Positions 1 through 7,913 of a stretch of 36,505 nt of DNA are shown piece after piece. Each line of letters starts with the position of its first letter. The first letter of the stretch is position 1. The notes under the pieces were generated by a model. It saw only the letters and a program-made list of their open reading frames with translations. It was not told the DNA's origin and did no database searches. The DNA lies in contig CAYPJU010000071.1 of NCBI GenBank assembly GCA_964411125.1, positions 1 to 36,505 on the forward strand, written 5' to 3'. Position numbers and translations under genes: made by a program. Origin of the DNA: JBFIHF01 sp964411125 (GTDB taxonomy: Bacteria > Myxococcota_A > Bradymonadia > Bradymonadales > Bradymonadaceae).

Positions 1-63
1 GCGTGGACCGCGGCGCTCCGCCGCCGCGCGGACCGCGGCGCTCCGCCGCCGCGCGGACCGCGG
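1..63. repeat. 25-bp tandem repeat, about 2.5 copies, at window edge
   Basis: Positions 1-25 and 26-50 are copies of the same 25-mer with one difference (T versus C at the fourth base). Positions 51-63 repeat its first 13 bases. Each copy is rich in CCGCGG and GGCGCTCCGCC, so it can fold. The array abuts the stop codon of the RCC1 gene at 64 and may continue beyond the left edge. It could be an intergenic repeat or part of a termination region. Confidence 0.85.
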
Positions 64-1455
64 CTACGGGGGAGCGGTCTCGGGGCAAACGCATGTCGGC
101 ACCGGAATTCGCGGAGCACCGGAGACGCTAATCTGACCATGGTCGTTTCTTCCCCAGCACACCGCGTGGCGCCGCGACGGACCCCCTTCGCAGGGGCTGG
201 TCGGACAGCTCTCGGTCAGCGCGCAGGTGAAATCGTCGCCCGCAGCGAGATTCTCCAGGGTCGTCGGCCACGGAACCAGCCGATGATGCAACCGGTCGTC
301 CTCCTGCATGTCATAGGCCTTTCCCAACTGGGTGAAATGGTTACTTCCCCAGCATCTGGAACCTGCGGACGTCTGCGCACAGCCATGATTCCGTCCCGCC
401 ACGACAGCCGTGGTGCCGTCGAGCAAGAGCGCTTCGATGTCCGTGGGAGCTGGTGAGGGAACGAGAAGGGTCGAGAATTCTCGACCCACTTTCCCATTTG
501 GGTGGTCTTCTCCTAGGGGATGGTCTTCTCCCCGGTACGTGTTGCTACCCCAGCACCAGACTCTACGCTCACCTTGTGTGATTGCGCAGGCGTGTTCGAT
601 GCCAACCGAAACGGCTTCGAACGGGACCGAATCCGCAAAGTCTCTCACGCACGGTGCGTTCGCCTCGCAGCCCGTGAGGGGTCCGCTGCCCCGGCAGGTG
701 AGCGAGCCTTCACGCCCCACGAAACACGAGACCATCTCGGACAACCCGAGATGGACTATGCCTCCGGCAGGTACGGTTTCGTTGCTGGTGGGGAGGCCGG
801 GCATCGCGGGGTCGACGGCGCCGAATTCGTTGCCTCCCCAGCAATAGACTTCCTGGCCGTCCCCCGCGGCAGTGGCTACGCATGTATGGTTGCCGCCCGC
901 CGCAATCAGGTCGTACGAGTCGGCTGGTGTGTTCACCAACGTCGGCTGGTAGTAGCCATCGTCCGCGTCGAGCCCAATCTGCCCGTGACTGTTTTGTCCC
1001 CAACAGACCACGCCTCCCTTCAGGTTCAGTGCGCAGGTGTGCGATTCTCCTGCGGCAACTGCGATGAACGGGTATTCCGACTCGATCCAGCCCTGTCGAA
1101 ACGACGTTCTCTCCGGCAGTCCGAGCTGACCGGCCGAGTTGTCGCCCCAGCAGTAGACGCGACCGACTACATCGACGGCGCACGCGTGGCGCCCCCCGAC
1201 GGAGATCGCGACCCAATCGTCGTAGACCGCGGAGATCCGGGAGCCGTCGCCCATGTCGAACTCGAGGGACCCGTCGACGGTGGCTACGTCCGGCGCTGCG
1301 TCCTCGGTCTGGGTACTCAAGTCCGAGGCTCCAGCATCGGTAGGCTCCGGCACGTCGGCGGGGCCGCCGTCCGTGAAATTCAGCGGGACGGGGGGAGTGA
1401 GGCAAGCCGACGTAAGAAGCGCCGCGGTGCCGAGGGCTCTGGCGAGGAAGTTCAC
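64..1455 (-). CDS. Secreted RCC1-repeat lipoprotein
   Basis: A predicted 463-residue lipoprotein. From the GTG at 1455 the N-terminus is a short hydrophobic signal ending in the lipobox LLTSAC. A longer in-frame TTG start at 1488 would put an acidic, polar stretch before the signal, so GTG is preferred although its Shine-Dalgarno is weak. After a Thr/Asp/Pro-rich linker come about seven RCC1-like blades of the form AVAAGxxHTCAL...VxCWGxNxxGQLG. Each carries a Cys pair typical of secreted RCC1 proteins in Myxococcota rather than the eukaryotic nuclear exchange factor. Blades of this type fold into a seven-bladed propeller. The ligand is unknown. The gene lies 45 bp after the globin stop on the same strand and may be the last gene of that unit. 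Confidence 0.85.
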   Translation of the reverse strand: MNFLARALGTAALLTSACLTPPVPLNFTDGGPADVPEPTDAGASDLSTQTEDAAPDVATVDGSLEFDMGDGSRISAVYDDWVAISVGGRHACAVDVVGRVYCWGDNSAGQLGLPERTSFRQGWIESEYPFIAVAAGESHTCALNLKGGVVCWGQNSHGQIGLDADDGYYQPTLVNTPADSYDLIAAGGNHTCVATAAGDGQEVYCWGGNEFGAVDPAMPGLPTSNETVPAGGIVHLGLSEMVSCFVGREGSLTCRGSGPLTGCEANAPCVRDFADSVPFEAVSVGIEHACAITQGERRVWCWGSNTYRGEDHPLGEDHPNGKVGREFSTLLVPSPAPTDIEALLLDGTTAVVAGRNHGCAQTSAGSRCWGSNHFTQLGKAYDMQEDDRLHHRLVPWPTTLENLAAGDDFTCALTESCPTSPCEGGPSRRHAVCWGRNDHGQISVSGAPRIPVPTCVCPETAPP

Positions 1456-1500
1456 CTCGAAAGTGTAACGGGGGAGCGACTCCAGCAACAGGAGTCCCGC

Positions 1501-1923
1501 TCAGTCGCCATCGGGCGCGAGGAGGGTGTCCCGTCGGGTCGCACCCAAGTTGATGACGAAGTCGCGCAGCACGAGGTCGAGGTCGAGCCATGCCTTGCGG
1601 ACGTGCAGAGGCACGGCGAACTCCTCGAGCAGATCAACCAAGATCTTGTGACGGCGGTCGAAGTGGCCGGGGAGTATCGGGAGGTTCTGGTGGGCGCGCC
1701 GAATCTTGGGTCCCTCGTAGTCACCGGCGCGATCGCCGAGATGCGCCGACAGATAGCGCATCTGCGACTCGATGAGGTGGCGCTTGTCGTGCGGCTGGAA
1801 GAAGAAGCCGATCAGGACGTCGTCGTAGAGGCGGTCGTAGAAGACCGTCATCATGCGGTCGAATGCGTCCGGGCCGCCAAGCTCGTCGACGAGGTTCCAG
1901 TCGGGGAGCGTGACCTTCTTCAC
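1501..1923 (-). CDS. Truncated hemoglobin (2-over-2 globin)
   Basis: A 140-residue protein with the layout of small bacterial truncated globins. The N-terminal LVDELGG and the FYDRLYDD segment place a Tyr at the B10 position. A Phe-rich CD corner (GFFF) follows. The AHQNLPI segment supplies the likely proximal heme His, and the HFDRRHKIL helix comes next. Family members bind heme and handle O2, NO or peroxide in the cytoplasm. The group (I, II or III) cannot be fixed by eye; the B10 Tyr is compatible with group I. The ATG overlaps the stop of the upstream peroxiredoxin by 4 bp (ATGA), so the two are probably translationally coupled and share a job in redox or nitrosative defence. That shared role is inference. 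Confidence 0.85.
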   Translation of the reverse strand: MKKVTLPDWNLVDELGGPDAFDRMMTVFYDRLYDDVLIGFFFQPHDKRHLIESQMRYLSAHLGDRAGDYEGPKIRRAHQNLPILPGHFDRRHKILVDLLEEFAVPLHVRKAWLDLDLVLRDFVINLGATRRDTLLAPDGD

Positions 1924-2387
1924 GAGATGTCGCGCAGGACGCGTTCTACATGCCCTTTGGCGCGGACGTTATCGAAGACGTGGGCCAGCTTTCCGTCTTC
2001 GTCGACCACGAAGGTCGAGCGGACGAGCCCCGTGTAGGTCTTCCCGTAGTTCTGCTTCTCGCGCCAGACGCCGAACGCTTCGGCGGCCTCGTGATCGGGG
2101 TCGGCGAGCAGCGGAAAGGTCAGGTCGTACTTGGAGCGAAACTTCTCGTGGGACTTCACCGAGTCGGGGGAAACGCCGAAGACGCGGTAGCCCGCCGATT
2201 CGAGGCGCCCCATGTTGTCACGGAAGTCACACGCCTCCGTGGTGCAGCCGGGCGTGTCGTCTTTCGGATAGAAGTAGAGGACGTATTTCGTCCCCCGGAG
2301 GCTCTCGGAGGAGACGGTCCCCTCGGTGTCGGATTGCAGTTCGAACGCCGGGACGTCGTCGCCGGCAGAAAGTTTCGGATTCGCCAT
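1920..2387 (-). CDS. bcp: Thioredoxin-dependent peroxiredoxin, BCP/PrxQ type
   Basis: A 155-residue peroxiredoxin that reduces H2O2 and organic hydroperoxides using thioredoxin. The signature YPKDDTPGCTTEACDFRD has the peroxidatic Cys48 and, five residues on, the resolving Cys53, the intramolecular pair typical of PrxQ. The C-terminal half (GVSPDS, FPLLADPD, RSTFVVDEDG) also fits and the length is normal. The ATG at 2387 is preceded by GGAG at suitable spacing. An open frame extends further upstream, but the added residues do not look like peroxiredoxin. Its stop overlaps the globin start. It is divergent from the L,D-transpeptidase gene. Confidence 0.96.
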   Translation of the reverse strand: MANPKLSAGDDVPAFELQSDTEGTVSSESLRGTKYVLYFYPKDDTPGCTTEACDFRDNMGRLESAGYRVFGVSPDSVKSHEKFRSKYDLTFPLLADPDHEAAEAFGVWREKQNYGKTYTGLVRSTFVVDEDGKLAHVFDNVRAKGHVERVLRDIS

Positions 2388-2509
2388 CGTGTTCTCCGTG
2401 CGGAAGGATCTCCGGCGCTCGATGGTTCTAACGATCGATGCCGGGCAGCCGCGCCCAAAGAACAACGCTTCGGGCCACGCGTCAACAGCGTGTTCCGTGG
2501 ATCGGTCGC

Positions 2510-2537
2510 TTGACCCGATCGATGGGTGAGATAGGCT
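2510..2537 (+). promoter_or_regulatory. Possible sigma-70-type promoter for the L,D-transpeptidase gene
   Basis: TTGACC (2510-2515) matches five of six bases of a -35 element and is followed after 16 bp by TAGGCT (2532-2537), a weak -10. It would start a transcript near 2544, upstream of the ATG at 2582. This is a reading by eye in GC-rich DNA and is tentative. Confidence 0.3.
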
Positions 2538-2581
2538 GTTTGGCATCAGGAATGAGGAAAACAAACGATAGGCGGCTGAAG

Positions 2582-4873
2582 ATGCAAGCACAACGATGCT
2601 CTATCGCACTGGCGCTCGTCCTTCTCGCAGGATGCGGAGACAAGGTCGAGCCCATCACCCAGCAAGAGGCGACGCAGTTCGTCGCCGCCTGGGCACCCAC
2701 GGTCGACGAGACCCTCTCGGCGCAGGCCGAAGGGGCGGCGGTCGGTCCGGCGCTGAAGGCGGTGATCGAGCCGAAAGCGGCAGCGGACAAGGCGAAGACC
2801 AACCGCGACGAGCCGCCGTACGACGCTCTGATCGAGGAGGTCTACGTCGCTGGTGAGTGGCACCCGAAGATGGTGCGCCACGGGAAGCTGACCCCCGCCG
2901 GCGAGGCGGTCTGGGGCGATGTGAAGAACGTCGCCGACCACGCCCTCGACCCGGCGAGCTACCACCTCGAACAGATCTCGACGCAGCTCGAGAAGCTCGA
3001 GGGAGCGACCGCCGAAACGATGGAAGGGGCGCTCACCCCGACCGAGGACGAGAAGCAGTGGGCGATCGCGTGGCTCCAGCAGCAGCCCCGCGACAAGTTC
3101 GCGCTCGACGAGTCGAGCCATCAGGCGCTCACCGATGCTCTGCTCGCCTCGGAGAAGGGGACGCGCTTCGAGACGACGATCGCGCAGATGACGGAGTCCG
3201 AGAAGAAGCTCGCCGCCGAGAGTGCCTCGCTCGAGTATCTGCTGGCCCGCGACTACATGAAGTTCGCGCGTGATCTCCGCTACCAGCGGATTCGCACGAT
3301 GTTCATCCACCCGCGGCACGACGACTACTACAACGACCCCGAGATCCGCCGCGAGAAGAACGAATCGCGCGACACCGAAGCGCTCGCCGCTTACAAGGGT
3401 GGCGTGATGTGGCGTCAGGCGGCTCGTGTCGCCGAGTCGATGGCGAACCACACGAAGACGATCCACGAGTCTTTGAAAGCAGAACTTCAAAAGCTCTACG
3501 CGAGCGAAAAGCCGGCTGAAGTGGTCGCCGCCGTCTGGCCCGCCCAGCCGCAGTACCGCGGTTTGATCGCCGAACACAAGCGATACCGCGCGATCGTCGA
3601 CGCCGGAGGCTGGGAGGAAGTCCCGCCCGTGAAACGACTTTCAAAGGGGGACTCGAACTCCACCGTCGAGAAGTTGAAGAAACGCTTGCAGATCGAGGGC
3701 TACTTTCCGAAGGACGGGAAGATCGACAAAAAGTTCGACGACGCTCTCTTCACCGCCATCAAGGAGTACCAGACGACGCATCAGATGGAGGTGGACGGCA
3801 AGCCCGGCCGCACCTTCTGGCGAAGCCTCAACGTGCCAGCCGAGCGCCGGATGAAGCAGATCCAGTTGAACCTGCGTCGGTGGCGCAAGTCGAACGTCCG
3901 CCACGACGAAGACGAGACGTATGTCTACGTGAACGTCCCCGCCTTCGAGGCCCAGATCTGGGACGAGGGAAAGATGGCGCTCGATACGCGCATCGTCGTC
4001 GGCAACAATGACTGGGTCGAGGACAAGGAGACGGGCGAGAAAGAGCAGGCGAACCGGACGCCGCTGCCGATCGCGGCGTACATCGATCGCGCCATCTACA
4101 ACCCCTACTGGAACGTCACGCCGCGCGTCCGCAAGAATGAGATTCTCCCCGAGCTCACCGAATGGATGCAGGCGCGCTACGAGACATGGAAGCGCGGCGG
4201 CGACCTGCGGGTGAAAGAGAAAGAGACCACCGGCAGCACGACGCGGCCGACCGAGACGACGCTCACCAGCAACACGGGAGCGCCCGCAGGGAACGCACCT
4301 CCGGCCTTCCTCCCCTACGCCGCCGAGCCGGAGATCCCCGAGCGGTTCAAAGTCTACCTGAACGAGGAGACGGGCGAGTTCGACATGAGCACGACCCACC
4401 CCGACCACATCCCCGCGTGGTACGCCGCGAACGACTACGAGGTGATGTACCCGAGCAAGAAGTGGGAGTACGTGCGGATGACCCCGGGCGACCACAACGC
4501 GCTCGGGAAAGTGAAGGTCATCTTCCCCAACCTGCACGACGTCTACCTGCACGACACGAACGCCAAGCCGCTCTTCGCTCGCGAAATCCGCGCCTTCAGC
4601 CACGGCTGCATGCGGATGGCGAAGCCCCTGGAGTTCGCCGAGTACCTGCTGCGTCGCGACAAGGTGTTCGAAGAGAACAACGTCCCCGAAGCACTGAAGG
4701 AGGGCACCTACCTGCCGGTGTTCCTGAAGCGCCAGGTGCCCGTCTTCGTCGAGTACCACACCGTCAGCGTCGACGAGCAGGGTCGCGCCAACTTCCTGTC
4801 GGACATCTACGACTACGACGAGGAAGGCATCGTCATCCCGACGACCGGAAAGCAGAAGGCCGTCGCCCCCTGA
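2582..4873 (+). CDS. YcbB/LdtD-type L,D-transpeptidase, lipoprotein
   Basis: A 763-residue cell-wall enzyme expected to form 3-3 cross-links, or attach proteins to peptidoglycan, in the periplasm. The N-terminus has a basic start, a hydrophobic core and the lipobox LLAGC, so it is predicted to be lipidated. Residues about 30-340 are a helical region rich in charged residues with no fold I can name. Residues about 355-415 are a peptidoglycan-binding domain (VEKLKKRLQIEGYF...FTAIKEYQ). The C-terminal third is the YkuD-like catalytic domain, with LHDT and SHGCMRM giving the catalytic Cys676 and a nearby His. A low-complexity Thr-rich insert lies near residues 550-575. An in-frame ATG at 2552 would add ten residues before the signal. 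The gene converges on the pseudokinase gene with a 6-bp gap and no visible terminator. Confidence 0.92.
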   Translation: MQAQRCSIALALVLLAGCGDKVEPITQQEATQFVAAWAPTVDETLSAQAEGAAVGPALKAVIEPKAAADKAKTNRDEPPYDALIEEVYVAGEWHPKMVRHGKLTPAGEAVWGDVKNVADHALDPASYHLEQISTQLEKLEGATAETMEGALTPTEDEKQWAIAWLQQQPRDKFALDESSHQALTDALLASEKGTRFETTIAQMTESEKKLAAESASLEYLLARDYMKFARDLRYQRIRTMFIHPRHDDYYNDPEIRREKNESRDTEALAAYKGGVMWRQAARVAESMANHTKTIHESLKAELQKLYASEKPAEVVAAVWPAQPQYRGLIAEHKRYRAIVDAGGWEEVPPVKRLSKGDSNSTVEKLKKRLQIEGYFPKDGKIDKKFDDALFTAIKEYQTTHQMEVDGKPGRTFWRSLNVPAERRMKQIQLNLRRWRKSNVRHDEDETYVYVNVPAFEAQIWDEGKMALDTRIVVGNNDWVEDKETGEKEQANRTPLPIAAYIDRAIYNPYWNVTPRVRKNEILPELTEWMQARYETWKRGGDLRVKEKETTGSTTRPTETTLTSNTGAPAGNAPPAFLPYAAEPEIPERFKVYLNEETGEFDMSTTHPDHIPAWYAANDYEVMYPSKKWEYVRMTPGDHNALGKVKVIFPNLHDVYLHDTNAKPLFAREIRAFSHGCMRMAKPLEFAEYLLRRDKVFEENNVPEALKEGTYLPVFLKRQVPVFVEYHTVSVDEQGRANFLSDIYDYDEEGIVIPTTGKQKAVAP

Positions 4874-4879
4874 CGCCTG

Positions 4880-6202
4880 CTATTCGCTACCCTGTGTAGC
4901 GCGGTGACTCGTGAGGAACTCCCGAATCTCCTCGTCGAGCCACCGCTGATCGCCTGGTCTCAGCTCTTGGTCGAGGGCGAATCGGGACTGGCGCGTCACC
5001 AACGAGAACGTCCCTTCCTGCGCGCCAAAACCTTTCTCCGGGCCAATCACGTCGTCTATCGGGCCGCTGCGGTAGCGAAACTCCGTATCGCGACTTCGCA
5101 GCCGATAGCCCCGCGCCACGTCGAGCTCCAGGACGGCGTTCGTTGGGTTGGGGCGCCCGCGTTGGCCGAGAATCAGGAACGGTAGAGCGCCGACCGCGGC
5201 CACGAACATGGCGCCGTAGATCATCGTCTCCGAGAGCACGAGATGGAAGGACACAATCAGGACGACGAGCGAAGCCACGGCCAGGTAGATCGCGGTCGCC
5301 AGGAAATGTGGCTCCTTGCGCACGGGAAAGGTCACGACGAGGCGCCCCGGCGAGTGGTCGATGCGAAGCTCGCTCTGGGATGGACGCCGGACCACTCCTG
5401 GCGACGAGGGGACGAGCGCCTCCTCTCCGCGCCGAAGCAGCCGGCGAGCGTCGGCGGCGTTTCTCGGGCGATCGCCGAGCGCCGGCTCGACGAGGCCGTC
5501 CACCCACGACAGAAACCAGGCCGGTTCATCGCCCGCGACCTTGTCCCTCCAACGTAGTTTCATCCGGTCTAGCGGTAGCTCCCCCGGGTGTGTTCGGGTG
5601 AGGACGTGGATCAGCGTGGCCCCGAGTCCAAACAGGTCGCTCTGAGCCGTCGCCTTCCCCATGAGAAGCTCGGGCGCCATGTAGCCGCTCGTTCCCACGA
5701 TGGTCGAGCCCCCGACGGTGTCAGGCAGGCGGACCGCGAGGCTGCCGAACCCGGTCAATGCCAGCGACCCGTCCGGTCGGACCAGGATCGTCGCGGGGCA
5801 GACGTCGCGGTGAAGGACGGGAGGCGAGAAGCCCTGCAGATACTCCAGTACGGCGAGAATCTCGTTCGCGATGCGGGGGACGGAGGGGAGCGGAGGATCC
5901 GTGGTCGAAGGCGCCGCGAGGAGCGTTTCGAGCGATATGCCATCCACGCATTCCGTGACGAGGACGAACGACGGGTCATCTCCCGTGCCGGGACCGACCT
6001 CGACGACCTTTGGAATCGCCGGGTGGTCGAGCTGACGGAGCACCGCTCCCTCTCGTTCGAAGAGCTCGAGCTCCTTCCACGACCCGATGCGGCCCAGAGT
6101 CAGTTCCCGCACGACGACTCGTCGGCCGGAGCTGCGCTCGCGAGCGAGCACGCCCTCGTCCGCCTCCGGGTCGAGCACTTCCCAGCGGGCGTCGTCGATC
6201 AA
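4880..6202 (-). CDS. Membrane-anchored Ser/Thr pseudokinase
   Basis: A 440-residue protein with a kinase-like domain (residues about 8-260), two membrane segments (about 305-350) and a cytosolic tail. It is a clear paralogue of the next upstream gene, sharing TSGYMAPE, SDLFGLGATL and the same tail layout. Catalytic features are eroded: no glycine-rich loop, Arg32 in place of the ATP-binding Lys, HRDVCPAT with Cys135 and Thr138 where Lys and Asn are expected, and GFG (Gly151) in place of DFG. The HRD Asp133 remains. Loss of both metal ligands makes phosphotransfer unlikely, so it probably acts as a scaffold or regulator of its partner. It starts at TTG 6202, overlapping the stop of the EF-hand kinase (TTGA), behind GGAGG at 5 bp. 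The pseudokinase reading is from sequence; the regulatory role is inference. Confidence 0.9.
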   Translation of the reverse strand: MIDDARWEVLDPEADEGVLARERSSGRRVVVRELTLGRIGSWKELELFEREGAVLRQLDHPAIPKVVEVGPGTGDDPSFVLVTECVDGISLETLLAAPSTTDPPLPSVPRIANEILAVLEYLQGFSPPVLHRDVCPATILVRPDGSLALTGFGSLAVRLPDTVGGSTIVGTSGYMAPELLMGKATAQSDLFGLGATLIHVLTRTHPGELPLDRMKLRWRDKVAGDEPAWFLSWVDGLVEPALGDRPRNAADARRLLRRGEEALVPSSPGVVRRPSQSELRIDHSPGRLVVTFPVRKEPHFLATAIYLAVASLVVLIVSFHLVLSETMIYGAMFVAAVGALPFLILGQRGRPNPTNAVLELDVARGYRLRSRDTEFRYRSGPIDDVIGPEKGFGAQEGTFSLVTRQSRFALDQELRPGDQRWLDEEIREFLTSHRATQGSE

Positions 6203-7719
6203 TCGAGCCTCCGCGTTCGGTGCTCGGCGAGCCAGATGCGGATCGCGTCGACGAGATACTCGGAGTCGACCTGCGACAGCATCTCTGCGGCGACCTCCTC
6301 CCCGTAGGCGGTCACGAGCTGGACCTCACGTTCTTTGCGACGATCACTGAACGCCACCTGTGCGCCCCGGACGAGGCGCAGTCCGACCCTCCGCGGCTCG
6401 CGGTGCGCGTATCGAATCGTGATGTTCTCCTCGTCCAGCGTCACTTCTTCGATGCGCCGACGTTCCATTGCATAGAGCGGAGCGAGGGAGACGAGGGGGA
6501 CAATCAACAACCCGAAGGCAAAAGAGTTCACGATCGGCAGTGCCGCGCCAACCATGGTCATCGCCCCGAGCGCGAATGCCGCGGCGAGGAGGTTCAACGC
6601 CAATGTGAGGTAAAACCGTCGACGCACCACGTTGGGGAGGGTGATGCGCCAGCGCTCCGCCACCGCGGAGGCCTTCACGTTGCAAAGCACGCCGGGAGAC
6701 GGCGGCTCGAGCGCCGCCCGTGGGGCGAGCGCCGAGCGGGATCGCCGATTCAGCATCACGCGAGCCTGCTCGGCGGACCGTGGGCGGTCTTCGGGGACCG
6801 GGGCGACGAGACTGTCGACCCACCGCCGAAAGACCGGGTTCAGGTTGGCGAACTCGGTCCACCGCAGCGACAGGTCGTCGTCGAGGAGCTCCTCGGGATG
6901 TCGCCCGGTCGCCAGATGCACCAACGTCGCGCCCAGTCCGTACAGGTCGCTCTCCGGCCCCGCTCTTCCCATGAGTTGCTCGGGCGCCATGTAACCGGAC
7001 GTGCCGACGACGACCCGTCCCGTGGGGCGTGTCTCGACGGCGCCGAAGTCGACCAGCGCGAGCGCTCCGTCGTTGCGGAGCACGATGTTGGCCGGCTTGA
7101 TGTCACGGTGGATCAACGGAGGTGTGTGGCCGTGCAGGTAGGTGAGAATCTCGAGGACTTGTCCCGCGATTCGCTCGAGCCGGGTCTCGTCGAAGAGCTC
7201 GCCGGACTCGATCCGAACCAGCAGGTTGTCGCCGTCGATGAACTCCTGCACGAGGAAGTGCCGACCTCCGTCGAGGTGGAACGTGTCGAGGAACTTCGGG
7301 ATGCCGGGATGGTCGAGCCCACCGAGGACCGCGGCCTCTCGGTCGAATCGTTCCACCGCATCCCAACCGTCGACGTCGTCGAAATCGAGCTCCTTCAGCG
7401 CCACGAACGACGCGTCGGACTCGTCGACGGCCAGCACCGTGAGCCCCTGTGCGCCTCGACCTATGGGACGCACGACGCGATACCGACCCCCGAGGACTTC
7501 CTCGGCGACGTCCTGGTCGACTTCGCGCCGAAGCACGGTTCGCGCAGCTCTCCACTCTTCGGCATCGAGGACTCCGTCGCCGTCGCGGTCGAACCGGCGC
7601 AGCGCTTCGTCGAAGTTCTGCCCCGACCGGGAAAGCCAGCGTTCCACCTCTTCCCGCGCCTCGAGATGCTCCGTGTCGGTCAAATTTCGTCCCTCCCGTC
7701 CAATGATGGGCGTTGCCAC
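6199..7719 (-). CDS. EF-hand Ser/Thr protein kinase, membrane anchored
   Basis: A 506-residue Hanks-type kinase. Residues 44-55 form a textbook EF-hand loop: Asp at loop positions 1, 3, 5 and 9, Gly at 6 and Glu at 12. The kinase domain (about 80-345) is complete: GRGAQG loop (87-92), Lys109 in VALK, Glu128 in helix C, HRDIKPAN (204-211), DFG (224-226) and YMAPE. Two or three hydrophobic segments lie at about 375-425, followed by a tail of about 100 residues. The Ca2+-binding motif before the catalytic domain suggests calcium-tuned activity; this is inference from the motif. It starts at GTG 7719 behind GAGGG. Its stop overlaps the start of the pseudokinase, giving a co-translated active/inactive pair. 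Confidence 0.93.
   Translation of the reverse strand: MATPIIGREGRNLTDTEHLEAREEVERWLSRSGQNFDEALRRFDRDGDGVLDAEEWRAARTVLRREVDQDVAEEVLGGRYRVVRPIGRGAQGLTVLAVDESDASFVALKELDFDDVDGWDAVERFDREAAVLGGLDHPGIPKFLDTFHLDGGRHFLVQEFIDGDNLLVRIESGELFDETRLERIAGQVLEILTYLHGHTPPLIHRDIKPANIVLRNDGALALVDFGAVETRPTGRVVVGTSGYMAPEQLMGRAGPESDLYGLGATLVHLATGRHPEELLDDDLSLRWTEFANLNPVFRRWVDSLVAPVPEDRPRSAEQARVMLNRRSRSALAPRAALEPPSPGVLCNVKASAVAERWRITLPNVVRRRFYLTLALNLLAAAFALGAMTMVGAALPIVNSFAFGLLIVPLVSLAPLYAMERRRIEEVTLDEENITIRYAHREPRRVGLRLVRGAQVAFSDRRKEREVQLVTAYGEEVAAEMLSQVDSEYLVDAIRIWLAEHRTRRLD
6208..6212 (-). promoter_or_regulatory. Ribosome binding site that fixes the TTG start of the pseudokinase
   Basis: GGAGG on the minus strand lies 5 nt before the TTG at 6202, inside the end of the kinase gene. 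This strong site supports the TTG over the in-frame GTG eight codons later. Confidence 0.7.
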
Positions 7720-7913
7720 GCTCGACCCTCACGATGAGCATGTTGGAGGGTTTGCGTCGCGCGGTCCACTGTGAGGGGACACTCCGATTCAGTCGCTGCT
7801 CCGAACGAGGCCGGGGAGTCTAAGCGTGCGTCGGGGCGGGCAGGTTCGGGGCGTCGCAATCGGTGAATTGGACTTTCGCCGCCTCGACTGGTACGTAGTG
7901 GCCCGGGAGTCGG

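Noticed and set aside
520..2037. Plus-strand open frame of 505 codons across the RCC1 and globin genes
   Set aside because: Antisense to three recognisable genes and without any recognisable domain.
6010..7737. Plus-strand open frame of 575 codons opposite the EF-hand kinase
   Set aside because: Antisense shadow of a kinase with all catalytic motifs.
7868..7897. Possible promoter TTGGAC-18-TACGTA before the RNA helicase gene
   Set aside because: The -10 match is only two of six bases, which is not enough to support a call.
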